Shown here piece by piece: positions 30,659 to 39,998 of a stretch of 40,379 nucleotides of DNA (positions are counted from its first letter, which is position 1; each line of letters opens with the position of its first letter). The DNA is taken from contig CALJOK010000031.1 of the NCBI GenBank assembly GCA_937981555.1, positions 1-40,379 of the forward strand, written 5' to 3'. The position numbers and the translations under genes are program-made. The stretch is from an uncultured Saprospiraceae bacterium. Lineage in GTDB: Bacteria; Bacteroidota; Bacteroidia; Chitinophagales; Saprospiraceae. The notes under the pieces are model-generated. The model was not told the DNA's origin. It made no database searches and saw nothing but the letters and a program-made list of their open reading frames with translations.

Positions 30659-32200
30659 ATGAAATCACTTACACCAGAGCTAATATTTGGGGTTGTAGCT
30701 ATATATTTTTTGGTATTGATGGCCATTTCTTATTTCACCAGTAAGGATGCTGACAATGCTGATTTTTTTCTTGCCAATCGAAAATCACCTTGGTATTTAG
30801 TAGCGTTTGGAATGATCGGAGCATCTCTTTCGGGAGTGACTTTTATTTCTTTGCCTGGGGCAGTTGGAGCAGGAGGAGGGAATCAAGCCTTCTCTTATAT
30901 GCAAATGGTATTTGGCTATTTGGTAGGCTATGCAGTAATTGCGTTGGTGCTTTTGCCTTTGTATTATAAAATGAATTTGACTTCGATTTACGGATATTTG
31001 GAAGAGCGATTTGGGAAATGGTCTTACAAAACAGGCGCATTTTATTTCTTATTATCGAGGGTGATTGGAGCATCGCTTCGCTTATTTTTAGTGGCGATAG
31101 TTTTTCTTAAAATCACGGAAGGATTTGATATGGAAATTCCGTTTTGGTTAGTAGTGGCCGCAACGATTCTGTTGATTTGGATCTATACTTTTAAGGGAGG
31201 AATTCGAACGATTGTTTGGACGGATACTTTACAGACCTTTTTTATGTTGACGGCGGTGGTACTGACGATTTTTGCCATTGGAAATGCCTTGGATAAAAAT
31301 GTAGGCGACCTTGTAGAAACGATTCAAAAGAGTGATTACAGTCAAATGTTTTACTTCGAAAATTTTATGACGGACTCCAATAATTTTTTCAAACAATTTA
31401 TCTCAGGAGCTTTAATTGCGATTGTGATGACAGGATTGGATCAAGATATGATGCAAAAGAATTTGAGTTGTCGAACCTTGAAAGATGCTCAAAAAAATGT
31501 ATTGGCTTTTAGTGTGATTTTAGTTTTTGTAAATATGTTGTTTTTAGGATTGGGAGCATTGCTTTACATATACGCCGCTAATGTAGGCATCGAAATTCCA
31601 GAACGAACGGATCAACTTTTTGCGGAGATAGCGTTGGAACATCTTTCTCCTGCGATAGGAATTGTTTTTATTTTGGGATTGATTGCTGCAGCTTATTCGA
31701 GTGCAGATTCTGCACTTGCAGCCTTGACGACTTCTTTTTGTGTCGATTTTTTGGATATGGAAAAGAATGAAAAAACAGAGGAGGAGAATAAAAAAACTAG
31801 ATTCATAGTTCATATTGGATTTTCAGTTTTATTATTCTTAGTCATCATTGCTTCTTATTATTTAACGGATAAACCAGTTATCAATAATTTATTTTCAGCA
31901 GCAGGATATACTTATGGACCGCTGTTGGGATTATTTACTTTTGGGTTGTTTTCCAAATCAAAAATTCAAGATGGTTGGATGGTTCCTGTGATCTGTGTGG
32001 TTGCACCGTTGATTACTTATTTTTTACAAGTGAATAATTTATTCATTGGTTTTGAATTAGGTTTCTTGAATATTGGATTGAATGGAATTTTGACCTTCTT
32101 AGGATTGATGGCGATTTCATATTGGGAACCGAAGTTGGAAGGGGATACGGATACGCCTTCGTGGGAAGTGGGGAATGATGAGGGACTTTTGGATGATTAA
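30659..32200 (+). CDS. Sodium:solute symporter (SSS family)
   Basis: 513 aa with about 13 membrane helices. Family landmarks: ADNADFFLANRKSPWYLVAFGMIGASLSGVTFI (first re-entrant helices of the LeuT-like fold), GYLEERFG, FKGGIRTIVWTDTLQTFFM and IAAAYSSADSALAALTTSF with the Na2-site Ser pair. SSS members couple Na+ to uptake of sugars, amino acids, nucleosides or carboxylates; the substrate cannot be told, and sialic acid/sugar or proline types are not distinguished. It is preceded by the palindrome at 30513-30614 and followed by a strong terminator. Proximity to upp could hint at a nucleobase/nucleoside link, but this is weak. Confidence 0.92.
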   Translation: MKSLTPELIFGVVAIYFLVLMAISYFTSKDADNADFFLANRKSPWYLVAFGMIGASLSGVTFISLPGAVGAGGGNQAFSYMQMVFGYLVGYAVIALVLLPLYYKMNLTSIYGYLEERFGKWSYKTGAFYFLLSRVIGASLRLFLVAIVFLKITEGFDMEIPFWLVVAATILLIWIYTFKGGIRTIVWTDTLQTFFMLTAVVLTIFAIGNALDKNVGDLVETIQKSDYSQMFYFENFMTDSNNFFKQFISGALIAIVMTGLDQDMMQKNLSCRTLKDAQKNVLAFSVILVFVNMLFLGLGALLYIYAANVGIEIPERTDQLFAEIALEHLSPAIGIVFILGLIAAAYSSADSALAALTTSFCVDFLDMEKNEKTEEENKKTRFIVHIGFSVLLFLVIIASYYLTDKPVINNLFSAAGYTYGPLLGLFTFGLFSKSKIQDGWMVPVICVVAPLITYFLQVNNLFIGFELGFLNIGLNGILTFLGLMAISYWEPKLEGDTDTPSWEVGNDEGLLDD

Positions 32201-32217
32201 TTTTTTTAGAAAAAAAG

Positions 32218-32262
32218 AAAAAAGCCTTTGAAGTAAATGATAATACTTCAAAGGCTTTTTTC
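32218..32262. terminator. Bidirectional terminator after the SSS gene
   Basis: AAAGCCTTTGAAGTA pairs perfectly with TACTTCAAAGGCTTT across an 8-nt loop, with A-run and T-run flanks, between converging stop codons. Confidence 0.9.
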
Positions 32263-32264
32263 TT

Positions 32265-35200
32265 TTAATGCTGCACAATTATTTTTTTATAATAAAATTC
32301 ATCCTCGATTTCTAAAAGAAGAAAGTATTCACCACTTGGTAAATAATTTAAATTCAATTGGGTTTCGGTATCGCTTATTTTATTTTGGCGGACTTCCAAT
32401 CTTTTTCCATCAAGAGAAAATAACTTTATGGTTTGAATGGCATTTGATTGTTTTGATTTTAAAAATAAAAAATCACTTGTTGGATTAGGGAAAACCTCAA
32501 TTTGTATTTTTTCCAAATCATTTATTGACGTAAATAATTCTACGATAATTGAAGTATCGAGCAAGCAATTATTAGCATCAGTAATGGTCAAAAAATATTC
32601 TCCAACGCCTAAATTGATTAAAGAGTCAGTAGTACTTCCATCACCCCAGTCAAACATAAATGGAGGTGTTCCGCCTGATACGGTAGTAAAAATAGCTCCT
32701 TCATTTACAGTTGTAGAAGACTCATCAGGAGTTATCATTAATCCTACATTTATTTCGGGAGGAGAGGAGATAGTAATACTTTCTACTTCTTCGCAACCCA
32801 AACTATCGGTGACCAAAAGAAAATAATTACCTGCGATTAAATTATCTATGGAATTGGAATCGTTGCCAGTATTCCATTGGTAAATAAATGGTGGAGTGCC
32901 TTCGGTTATATTTACCGTTGCAGTTCCATTTGAGTCACCAAAGCAATCAAGATTTTCAATGTTGGACTCCAACACTAATGTTGAGCCGTCGATAAAAACA
33001 GAATCAAAAGCAATACAATCATTATCATCTGTTACAGTTACATAATAAAATCCGGAAGAAATATTATTGACGAAATTTGAATTACCTAACCCATTACTCC
33101 ATTGATATTGATAAGGTGAAATGCCAACGGTGACATTGATTTCTGCCGAACCTGCTAAGTTGTCATTGCAACTGATGGTCAAAGGGTTCGTCGCGATATC
33201 TAGAATACTTAATCCAATGTCAAATGTATGTGTAGATGTGCATCCCAATGCATCAGTTACGATTACTTCGTGAGCACCTTCTTCTAAGTTGTAAATATCT
33301 TCTTCTGTAGAATTCACTCCATTCCAAGCGTATATAAAAGGAGCAAGACCTTGAGCCGAAGAAATAATGGCCGCTCCATTGTCTACATTTTCACAGGAAG
33401 GTTTTATAATATTTAATTCTGTAATTAATTCACTTTGCTCCACATTAAAGGTGTCTAGGAAGATGCAGTCTAATCCATCTGTAACGGTCAAGTAATAAAT
33501 ATCGGCAGGTATACTTGTGATATTATTTGAGGTGGAACCATTCGACCATTGGAAAATATACGGAGCTACTCCGACGGTAACATTCGTGTAAATCGCACCG
33601 TCTTCGCCAAAACAACTTAAGTCGGTTGAAGCAGTTAAAACTTGAAAATCAGATTGGTTAATTTGTAAGGTAGTATCCGAAAAACAACCATACTCGCTCG
33701 CGATATTTATCAAATATTCTCCTTCACCTATATTAGATAAAGTATCGACAAATGAATTTTGTTCCCATTCAAATGTAGAAACTGTATCTGTAGCATATGC
33801 TAGAATTACTCCATTGTCTTCTCCACATTTAGCATCTATAGCTAGGAGGGTAGGATCGAAGCTAAGACATTTTGAGCAAATAGGATCAAGCTCGGTTATC
33901 TTATAATTTGAACCCAAAATAATATTATCAATTCCATCATTATCATAATCCTTTATAGCAATTCCATTATATAGCCCAATATCTTTATTGATAGTTTGAC
34001 TAGAAATAACTACGCCCAGATTATTGATGAAAAATACTTTAGAGTCAGATGTTGCCATAATTTCATCGACTCCATCTTGATTAAAATCACCAATTTCAAT
34101 TCCATCAATATCTGTAGAGGAGACAGAATAGGAAGAGAGAATATCCAAAGAAGAACCATCTAATATGTCTATAAAACCTTCTTCTGTTCCCGCAATAATT
34201 TCTAACTGAGGAGTGGTAGTATCCCAATTAAATAATTTCACCGAAGTGTATTCTTCATTCGCACTTTGGCTTTCAGTATAATCGGGTGCGTCATATTTAT
34301 AGATTCGATCTCTAGAGAGAATGATTTCATTATCTGAGTCAGCATCAACATTTCCAACTTCAATATCTTTAGGTCTTTTTGTATTAGAAAAAGGAGCACT
34401 ACTCCATTCTATCGTTAAATCATTAGTGCTGATGAAATGTATTTTTTCAGAAGTAGCTGCAATGATTTCTAGGCTACCGTTGCCATCAATATCAGTTGTC
34501 GTATGACAATAAAAATCTTCTATATCTTGAGAGGAATAATCAGATACTGCTTCTTGTGTATATGTTCCTCCGTCAATCACTCGAACTTCTCCGCTACCAT
34601 ATTTATCAGAAAGAACGAGGATATCTAAGTCTCCATCGTTTTGATAATCCATCACTTCGAAAGAGCGCATATATAAACTAAAAAAGAAATTTTCTTCTGC
34701 GTCGAATTTCACCTGTTTAGTATTGGCATCATAAATTGTTAATCCACTACGGGTGGCACTTGAAAAATTACTGGTAAAAGTCATCATCAAAATTTCATCA
34801 GAATTGTCGCCATCAATATCCGCAATCTCAACGGCATTGAATCTTCCTTCGGTAGGATTGTTTTTCCATTCTAAAGATTGGTCAGCTAGATTAGAAAAAT
34901 ACAAATAACTATACTCTCCACAGCTAGGGCCCCAAGCAAGTTCCTTATCATTATCTCCATCAAAATCAGCTATAGCAAAACCAGTAACGCCGCTGTAAGT
35001 ATTATAATAACTCCAAAGTTCATCTCCGGTTTGAGCATCATGACAAAATATTTCTCCTCCTTGTTGCTCTCCATAAAATATTTCTTCAATCCCATCATCA
35101 TTAATATCTTCCATCATAAAAGCGCTATTATTAGTATCGGTATCGATGTCAAATTTTAGCGATTCTGATTCTACATCAAAGAGTTCAATTAGGTACCAAT

Positions 35201-35975
35201 CATTCATTACGACTGCTTCCATCATTCCATCATTGTCTGTATCAGAAAGTTTTATATACCCTTCTTCGGAGTTTTCATTTGGACGAAAATCATATTCATC
35301 AATGATACTTCCATTTTCTATTCGAATAGTTCGTCCATGCGTGAAGACAATTTCAAGTTCAGGATCACTATCTACATTTCCAATATCAAAATCTCCACCT
35401 TCAATATTAAAAGTGTTTTCTACAGAAAGGGTAATAGGATCAATGAGTGTAAATTCATCTTCGGCGCCTACGATTATTTCATTATTTCCATCGTTGTCTG
35501 CATCTGCAAATTTTATTTGCTGGATTCCTTTGATGCTAAAAATTCCACTCAAGTTGATGACCGCTTCGGTTTCGAATGTATTCATATTGACAACGAGTAA
35601 ACTTTTATATAGTCCAATTAGTAATTTATCTTCTCCTGAATTGTCAATGTCAGCAATGTAGATTTTTCCAATCTTGTTATTGTAATTTTGACTAACATAA
35701 ACTTTTTGATATTGGTTAGTGGCTGGGAAATATTTTACAATATACCAGTAAGCATCATTGCCATTTCCAAATCCTGATACACTAGCTTTGGCTATTAATT
35801 CAACGGTACCATCGTTATCAAAATCGTAAGGAATTAAATTATTATTTTTTCCAATACACACACCGTATGTTGCATCTTCCCATGACGTCTCACAGGTTAC
35901 ATCGGGAAATGTTGGGTTTTGAGAAAAAGAAAAATGAGCAAAGAAAAAAAAAAGAAATAGGTAGCAATTTTTCAT
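32265..35975 (-). CDS. Secreted FG-GAP/SprB-repeat protein with T9SS sorting domain
   Basis: 1236 aa. A signal peptide (to ~residue 19, FSFSQ) precedes about ten FG-GAP/VCBS-like blades with Ca-binding D-x-D-x-D-G loops (DFDNDGTVEL, DADNDGNNEI, DIDGDNSDEI), which should form a beta-propeller over residues ~25-690. Then come about six SprB-type repeats (~700-1150), each with a Cys pair and the pattern G-x-PPFIYQWNTG...GNYFLLVTDSLGC. The last ~80 residues (VFPNPTSDFLFL to YYKKIIVQH) are a T9SS type A sorting domain, so the protein is exported through the T9SS and anchored or released at the surface. SprB repeats occur in the gliding adhesin SprB. Likely a surface adhesin. Confidence 0.9.
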   Translation of the reverse strand: MKNCYLFLFFFFAHFSFSQNPTFPDVTCETSWEDATYGVCIGKNNNLIPYDFDNDGTVELIAKASVSGFGNGNDAYWYIVKYFPATNQYQKVYVSQNYNNKIGKIYIADIDNSGEDKLLIGLYKSLLVVNMNTFETEAVINLSGIFSIKGIQQIKFADADNDGNNEIIVGAEDEFTLIDPITLSVENTFNIEGGDFDIGNVDSDPELEIVFTHGRTIRIENGSIIDEYDFRPNENSEEGYIKLSDTDNDGMMEAVVMNDWYLIELFDVESESLKFDIDTDTNNSAFMMEDINDDGIEEIFYGEQQGGEIFCHDAQTGDELWSYYNTYSGVTGFAIADFDGDNDKELAWGPSCGEYSYLYFSNLADQSLEWKNNPTEGRFNAVEIADIDGDNSDEILMMTFTSNFSSATRSGLTIYDANTKQVKFDAEENFFFSLYMRSFEVMDYQNDGDLDILVLSDKYGSGEVRVIDGGTYTQEAVSDYSSQDIEDFYCHTTTDIDGNGSLEIIAATSEKIHFISTNDLTIEWSSAPFSNTKRPKDIEVGNVDADSDNEIILSRDRIYKYDAPDYTESQSANEEYTSVKLFNWDTTTPQLEIIAGTEEGFIDILDGSSLDILSSYSVSSTDIDGIEIGDFNQDGVDEIMATSDSKVFFINNLGVVISSQTINKDIGLYNGIAIKDYDNDGIDNIILGSNYKITELDPICSKCLSFDPTLLAIDAKCGEDNGVILAYATDTVSTFEWEQNSFVDTLSNIGEGEYLINIASEYGCFSDTTLQINQSDFQVLTASTDLSCFGEDGAIYTNVTVGVAPYIFQWSNGSTSNNITSIPADIYYLTVTDGLDCIFLDTFNVEQSELITELNIIKPSCENVDNGAAIISSAQGLAPFIYAWNGVNSTEEDIYNLEEGAHEVIVTDALGCTSTHTFDIGLSILDIATNPLTISCNDNLAGSAEINVTVGISPYQYQWSNGLGNSNFVNNISSGFYYVTVTDDNDCIAFDSVFIDGSTLVLESNIENLDCFGDSNGTATVNITEGTPPFIYQWNTGNDSNSIDNLIAGNYFLLVTDSLGCEEVESITISSPPEINVGLMITPDESSTTVNEGAIFTTVSGGTPPFMFDWGDGSTTDSLINLGVGEYFLTITDANNCLLDTSIIVELFTSINDLEKIQIEVFPNPTSDFLFLKSKQSNAIQTIKLFSLDGKRLEVRQNKISDTETQLNLNYLPSGEYFLLLEIEDEFYYKKIIVQH

Positions 35976-36012
35976 CAGTTATATTTTGATTGAATTTTGA
36001 GCAAGAATTTAA

Positions 36013-36047
36013 GAGCGATGTTAGAGTCTCAAACTCTAACATCGCTC
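36013..36047 (-). terminator. Hairpin after the 36067-38520 gene
   Basis: GAGCGATGTTAGAGT pairs perfectly with ACTCTAACATCGCTC (15 bp, 5-nt loop), 20 bp past the stop codon of the upstream minus-strand gene. The following U-run is weak. Confidence 0.65.
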
Positions 36048-36066
36048 GCATTTATTTTAAGTAAAA

Positions 36067-38520
36067 TTATTTTTGAATAATTATTTTTTTAGAAATAAAA
36101 ATCCCGTCGTATTCTAATTCGACAATATATAATCCTGCAGCAAAATCTTTGGTATTGACTTCTATAGAATTTTCAGGAAATACAGTTGTTCTATTTTCTG
36201 AAACAAGCAATCCTTGGTGATTAAATAATCGGTAGGTAACTTCAGTTGTTTTGGATAGGGTAGGTTGGATAGAAAAATTATCGTGAGCTGGATTTGGGAA
36301 AATAGAAATCAAATTATATTCTTTCTCCACTTCATTGGTAGACACGAAGAAAGAAGTGTTTTCAAAATAATTAATTTCTGTAAGATTTTGCCACGTACCG
36401 GTAAACACATCTAAATCTCCATCTTGATGGATATCATATAATTTAGAGGTGTAAGGGAAACCAGATATTTGCTTGATAATTTTTACTTCATTAAAATCTC
36501 CATGCCCATCTGAGTTGTCGATCCAAAAAACATTTCCAGAAGAAAGATCAGTTCCCAAAATGTCTAAGTCTCCATCCAAATCAATATCGCCTGCATCAAA
36601 TCCAAAGGAACTACCTTCAAAAGTTAATCCTGGAATGATAAAAGGAACTTCTATTGGTGGATTAAAATTTCCATCACCACTTCCTTGAAACCAATAGAAA
36701 CTTCCACCAGATTCATTCACCATTATATCCAATAAAGCATCGCCATTGACATCTGCAATCTTTGCATTTTGACAATCAATAGTACTTGACAAAATTTCGG
36801 GAGCTGAAAAGTTACCTGCTCCAGTTGTATTCTCAAACCAATAAACGCCAGTCGGAGAGGTTTGAAATGCACTTACCACATCAATATCTCCATCATTATC
36901 GAGGTCAGCCAATTCAAGGTTAGCATCAATATAATCCGAAAATGACCAATCATAAATTTCAGTTTTATTTGTAAAAGTCCCGTTGTCATTTTCCCACCAA
37001 TTGATTCCTAACGATTCGCCAGTACTGACAATATCTAGATCACCATCATTATCCATATCCGCAATTTCAAAATCATTATAGTCTCCACTATTGATAGAAG
37101 CTCCTCCTGAAAAATTTCCAGCTCCATCATTTTCTCTCCAACTCAATCCATATTGAGAACAATAAATCAAGTCGAGGTCATTATCATTGTCTAAATCTTT
37201 TAAATCCACTTTATGAAAAACAGTAGTATTTCCTAAAATGGTTATAGGTGTTCTAGTTTGAAATTGGTAAGGTTCTTCAGAAATAGTTTTGTATAAAATA
37301 ACATTAGAAGAAACAGTAATGATATCTCCTAGTCCATCATTGTCGACATCACCTACGACTAAGTCACAATAACTTTCGTAAGGTATTTCTAATGTTCTTC
37401 CTTGGAAGCTTTCAGAGTTGTTAATGTTTTTTAAATAAACTAATCCACTTGTAGGAGACAAAACAAAATCTAATTGATTATCATTATTTAAGTCAGCAAA
37501 TGAAAAGGCTACCGTTTTTTTAGAATAGATAATATTTGGATTGGAAAAAATTCCTCCATCATTTTCATACCAAGTTAATTCTTGATCTGTTCCTGTATTG
37601 TAAGAACTAATTACAAAATCTAAATCTCCATCTGCATCCATATCCGTAGCATCAAAAGAAGAGAACCCATCAAAATTAGTGATGAAGTTTTCTTGGCTAA
37701 ATATTCCGAAACCTCCTAGATTCTGATACCAAACAAATTTATCTCCCAAATAAGACCCCGCAACAATATCATTGTAACCGTCTTGGTCAACATCTTTTAT
37801 TACGATTTTTCTGACATCATCTAATATTGCAATGACGTTACCGAGAGAAAAATCACCCGAGCCATCTAAGTTCTCATACCAAACTATTTTATTGTCATCC
37901 TTGGAACAAGCAACAATATCAATATCTCCATCATTGTCCAAGTCGTTAACAGCTACATTTCTAGTACCATCTAAGTCTAAAGAAATTATTTGCTCTGTCC
38001 CAAAATTTCCTCCGTCCAGTTTTTCAAACCAAGCTACTTTATTGTCATCATAAGAAGCCGAAACAATATCCAAATCATTATCCCCATCAATATCCGTCAA
38101 TACGATATTTCGCACATCCATCAAGCTATCTGAAATTCTGTGAGGATTACTGAAATTCATATTTCCTTGGTTTTCAATCCAATAGATAGAGTTAAAATCA
38201 GCTCGAGCATAAGCAAAATCAATATCTCCATCATTATCAATATCTCCTGATGTGAAAAAACTAACGCTATAAATGGAATCCATCAAGACTTTTGACGGAA
38301 GAAGATAATCTTCAGGGAAAGTATTTTCAGACCAACAAATTCTGTCAGTACTAGAGGAATAAAAAACTATATCCAAATCGCCATCTTGATCTATATCTGG
38401 AGTGACGACATTATTTATACCATATGAATTATTATTTCCGACCAACTCGGGATCTTCGAATTGAGCAAAAATGGAGGAGAAAACTAAAAAAAAGGAAAGA
38501 GTAGAAATTATGTTTTTCAT
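36067..38520 (-). CDS. Secreted FG-GAP-repeat protein with T9SS sorting domain
   Basis: 817 aa. Signal peptide (to ~residue 19, FAQ), then about twelve VCBS/FG-GAP blades over residues ~25-720, each with D-x-D-x-D-G-D-x-D Ca-binding loops (DIDQDGDLDIV, DIDNDGDIDFA, DLDNDGDIDIV, DMDNDGDLDIV) followed by a WYEN-type aromatic strand. The end (ISIFPNPAHDNFSIQ to GIFISKKIIIQK) is a T9SS type A sorting domain. Its N-terminal architecture parallels the next minus-strand gene, which adds SprB repeats, so the two are probably related by duplication. The role is likely surface attachment or Ca-dependent binding; substrate unknown. Confidence 0.9.
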   Translation of the reverse strand: MKNIISTLSFFLVFSSIFAQFEDPELVGNNNSYGINNVVTPDIDQDGDLDIVFYSSSTDRICWSENTFPEDYLLPSKVLMDSIYSVSFFTSGDIDNDGDIDFAYARADFNSIYWIENQGNMNFSNPHRISDSLMDVRNIVLTDIDGDNDLDIVSASYDDNKVAWFEKLDGGNFGTEQIISLDLDGTRNVAVNDLDNDGDIDIVACSKDDNKIVWYENLDGSGDFSLGNVIAILDDVRKIVIKDVDQDGYNDIVAGSYLGDKFVWYQNLGGFGIFSQENFITNFDGFSSFDATDMDADGDLDFVISSYNTGTDQELTWYENDGGIFSNPNIIYSKKTVAFSFADLNNDNQLDFVLSPTSGLVYLKNINNSESFQGRTLEIPYESYCDLVVGDVDNDGLGDIITVSSNVILYKTISEEPYQFQTRTPITILGNTTVFHKVDLKDLDNDNDLDLIYCSQYGLSWRENDGAGNFSGGASINSGDYNDFEIADMDNDGDLDIVSTGESLGINWWENDNGTFTNKTEIYDWSFSDYIDANLELADLDNDGDIDVVSAFQTSPTGVYWFENTTGAGNFSAPEILSSTIDCQNAKIADVNGDALLDIMVNESGGSFYWFQGSGDGNFNPPIEVPFIIPGLTFEGSSFGFDAGDIDLDGDLDILGTDLSSGNVFWIDNSDGHGDFNEVKIIKQISGFPYTSKLYDIHQDGDLDVFTGTWQNLTEINYFENTSFFVSTNEVEKEYNLISIFPNPAHDNFSIQPTLSKTTEVTYRLFNHQGLLVSENRTTVFPENSIEVNTKDFAAGLYIVELEYDGIFISKKIIIQK

Positions 38521-38565
38521 ATTTTTATTTTTTGTAAAAATAGAAAAAACTCTCTGATTTTATTT

Positions 38566-38608
38566 TAAAAAAAAGAGAGTCGTTTACACTTTATGTAAAG
38601 GACTCTCT
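38566..38608 (-). terminator. Terminator after the GyrI-like gene
   Basis: AGAGAGTC...TTTACA pairs with TGTAAA...GACTCTCT across CTTTA (38574-38608), and the A-run at 38566-38573 gives a U-run in the minus-strand RNA, downstream of the 38637-39089 gene. Confidence 0.85.
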
Positions 38609-38636
38609 ATTCCTTTTTAGAAATCTAAATTCTTTT

Positions 38637-39089
38637 TTAATTCACAGAAATATAAATATCCACCTCCGCATCTTCTGGATTCTGCGCTTTCTCTCCATAA
38701 ACTTCAAAATCAAAAGAGTAAGTTCGATCACCCCCTGCTTCCCAAATTTCCAACCATTTTTGCCAAACAGCTCCTTGTTGTAAGTTTCCTTTCGCAGTAT
38801 ATTTTTCTAATTTCTGAGTAGTAAAAGTCATCCCTCGCATTCCTTCTGGAATACTTTCTAAGCTCGCTACTTTGCAACCAAGCAAACAAGTGTAAGGCAA
38901 ATTATGATCGCCTTCATATTCTGTATAAATACAAAATATTTCAGATCCAGCTTTGCTTGGAATTTTTTCCATTAAGTTTTGAGATAAAAAACGATTCCAA
39001 AGAGCAGGGATATCTTGACCAGCTTTTCCTTCTTGATTACTTGTTCGAATATCGATTCCGATGATGTGAAATGTTTCTGATTTTTTCAT
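38637..39089 (-). CDS. GyrI/Cass2-like (AraC effector-binding) small-molecule-binding protein
   Basis: 150 aa from the ATG at 39089; the ORF reaches 39128 but the extra stretch is AT-rich and overlaps the -7 box. The sequence FHIIGIDIRTSNQEG, IPALWNRFLSQN, IFCIYTEYEGDHNLPYTCLLGCKV, MTFTTQKLEKYTAKG and WQKWLEIWEAGGDRTYSFDFEVYG is the stand-alone effector-binding (GyrI-like, integron Cass2) fold, which binds drug-like or amphiphilic ligands. It is encoded downstream of a WYL regulator, with an inverted repeat over its promoter; such pairs often form one regulon. Ligand unknown. Confidence 0.82.
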   Translation of the reverse strand: MKKSETFHIIGIDIRTSNQEGKAGQDIPALWNRFLSQNLMEKIPSKAGSEIFCIYTEYEGDHNLPYTCLLGCKVASLESIPEGMRGMTFTTQKLEKYTAKGNLQQGAVWQKWLEIWEAGGDRTYSFDFEVYGEKAQNPEDAEVDIYISVN

Positions 39090-39127
39090 GCTAAGTTTAA
39101 TTTTTATTATTAGATAATTGATTAGCA

Positions 39128-39135
39128 CAAAGTTA
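39128..39135 (-). promoter_or_regulatory. -7 box of the GyrI-like gene
   Basis: TAACTTTG on the minus strand (TAnnTTTG), 39 bp upstream of the ATG at 39089. It supports that start over the longer frame. Confidence 0.55.
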
Positions 39136-39146
39136 ATTCAGAGGTG

Positions 39147-39162
39147 TGACAGCCCTATGTCA
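39147..39162. promoter_or_regulatory. Candidate operator of the GyrI-like gene
   Basis: TGACAGCCCTATGTCA, arms TGACA/TGTCA with a 6-bp spacer, placed over the -33 region. The WYL-type regulator encoded just upstream is the obvious candidate to bind it (inference). Confidence 0.45.
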
Positions 39163-39167
39163 AGGGT

Positions 39168-39282
39168 AAAACGATTTTTGAAATCGTTCACCGTAAGTCG
39201 ACTCTCCGAGTCGGTTCTCTTGTATTCTCTTTTAAACGACTCGGAGAGTCGACTTACGGTGAACGACTTGGAAAGTCGTTTT
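39168..39282. repeat. 115-bp near-palindrome made of four related hairpins
   Basis: Perfect 28-bp arms at 39186-39213 and 39237-39264 (core CACCGTAAGTCGACTCTC and its complement), extended outward by 18 bp with 14/18 matches. Each arm holds two small hairpins of one type: ACGATTT/AAATCGT and CGACTC/GAGTCG on the left, CGACTC/GAGTCG and ACGACTT/AAGTCGT on the right. The right end overlaps the stop codon of the WYL regulator gene, so it can end that transcript. The unit-like build suggests a duplicated, dispersed repeat. Confidence 0.7.
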
Positions 39283-39991
39283 ACTTAAGGCGATAATTAG
39301 GATTAGTAAAATATTGAAGCATATCGAATTTTCGACTTTTAAAATGCTCATCCAGAATTTCTAATTTTAAAATCCGATCTAGACGAAATTCACGATAAGC
39401 ATTTCGAGTGCGACACCAAGCAATCAAAATCCAATTTTCACTTGTATGATAAAGTGCGAGTGGTTCTAAAGTACGATCGGTTATGTCATCTTTGTTGATG
39501 GCGTGATATTTAATTTTGATGATGTTGAGGTGAGTGATAGTCAATTGCAAATCAGAAAGAAAACTACTCGTCGTTTCATTTTTTAAATTTTTCATAAAAA
39601 ATACACGCTCGGAAAGTAAGTTCGCTTTATCATTACTAGCGTAACGAAGAACGCTTTTTATTTTTGTAACTGCATTGTTATGGTTTTCGATTAGAGAGGC
39701 ATCTTTATTTCTAGAAATCAATTCACCTGCTGTAATTAATGCATTGGCTTCTTCCTCCGTAAACATAATTGGAGGCAAATTATAACCTTCCATCAAAGTG
39801 TATCCTTTCCCTTCTTCCGCATAAATAGGAACACCTGCTTCTTCCAATGCCTTGACATCACGATAGGCAGTTCGTTTGCTGATGTCAAATTTCTTAGCAA
39901 TTTCAGTAGCTGTAAGAATCCGTTTTGATTGCAATAAAATTAGAATTGCAGTCAAGCGGGAGAGCCTGGTTATTTCGTTTTTATTTTCCAT
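39281..39991 (-). CDS. YafY-type HTH/WYL transcriptional regulator
   Basis: 236 aa. The N-terminal winged helix (LSRLTAILILLQSKRILTATEIAKKFDISKRTAYRDVKALEEAGVPI) is HTH_11/DeoR-like; the C-terminal half is a WYL domain (IIKIKYHAINKDDITDRTLEPLALYHTSENWILIAWCRTRNAYREFRLDRI) that senses a small ligand or nucleic acid. The family usually represses or activates neighbouring genes; here the GyrI-like gene downstream is the candidate. It follows the antiporter gene by 7 bp, so they are probably co-transcribed. Confidence 0.9.
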   Translation of the reverse strand: MENKNEITRLSRLTAILILLQSKRILTATEIAKKFDISKRTAYRDVKALEEAGVPIYAEEGKGYTLMEGYNLPPIMFTEEEANALITAGELISRNKDASLIENHNNAVTKIKSVLRYASNDKANLLSERVFFMKNLKNETTSSFLSDLQLTITHLNIIKIKYHAINKDDITDRTLEPLALYHTSENWILIAWCRTRNAYREFRLDRILKLEILDEHFKSRKFDMLQYFTNPNYRLK

Positions 39992-39998
39992 AAAAAAA

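Noticed and set aside
35146-35661. 171-aa plus-strand ORF opposite the SprB-repeat gene
   Set aside because: Ser/Ile-rich shadow of the antisense D-x-D-rich coding sequence; no start context or family similarity. The same holds for 32437-32826 and other antisense ORFs.
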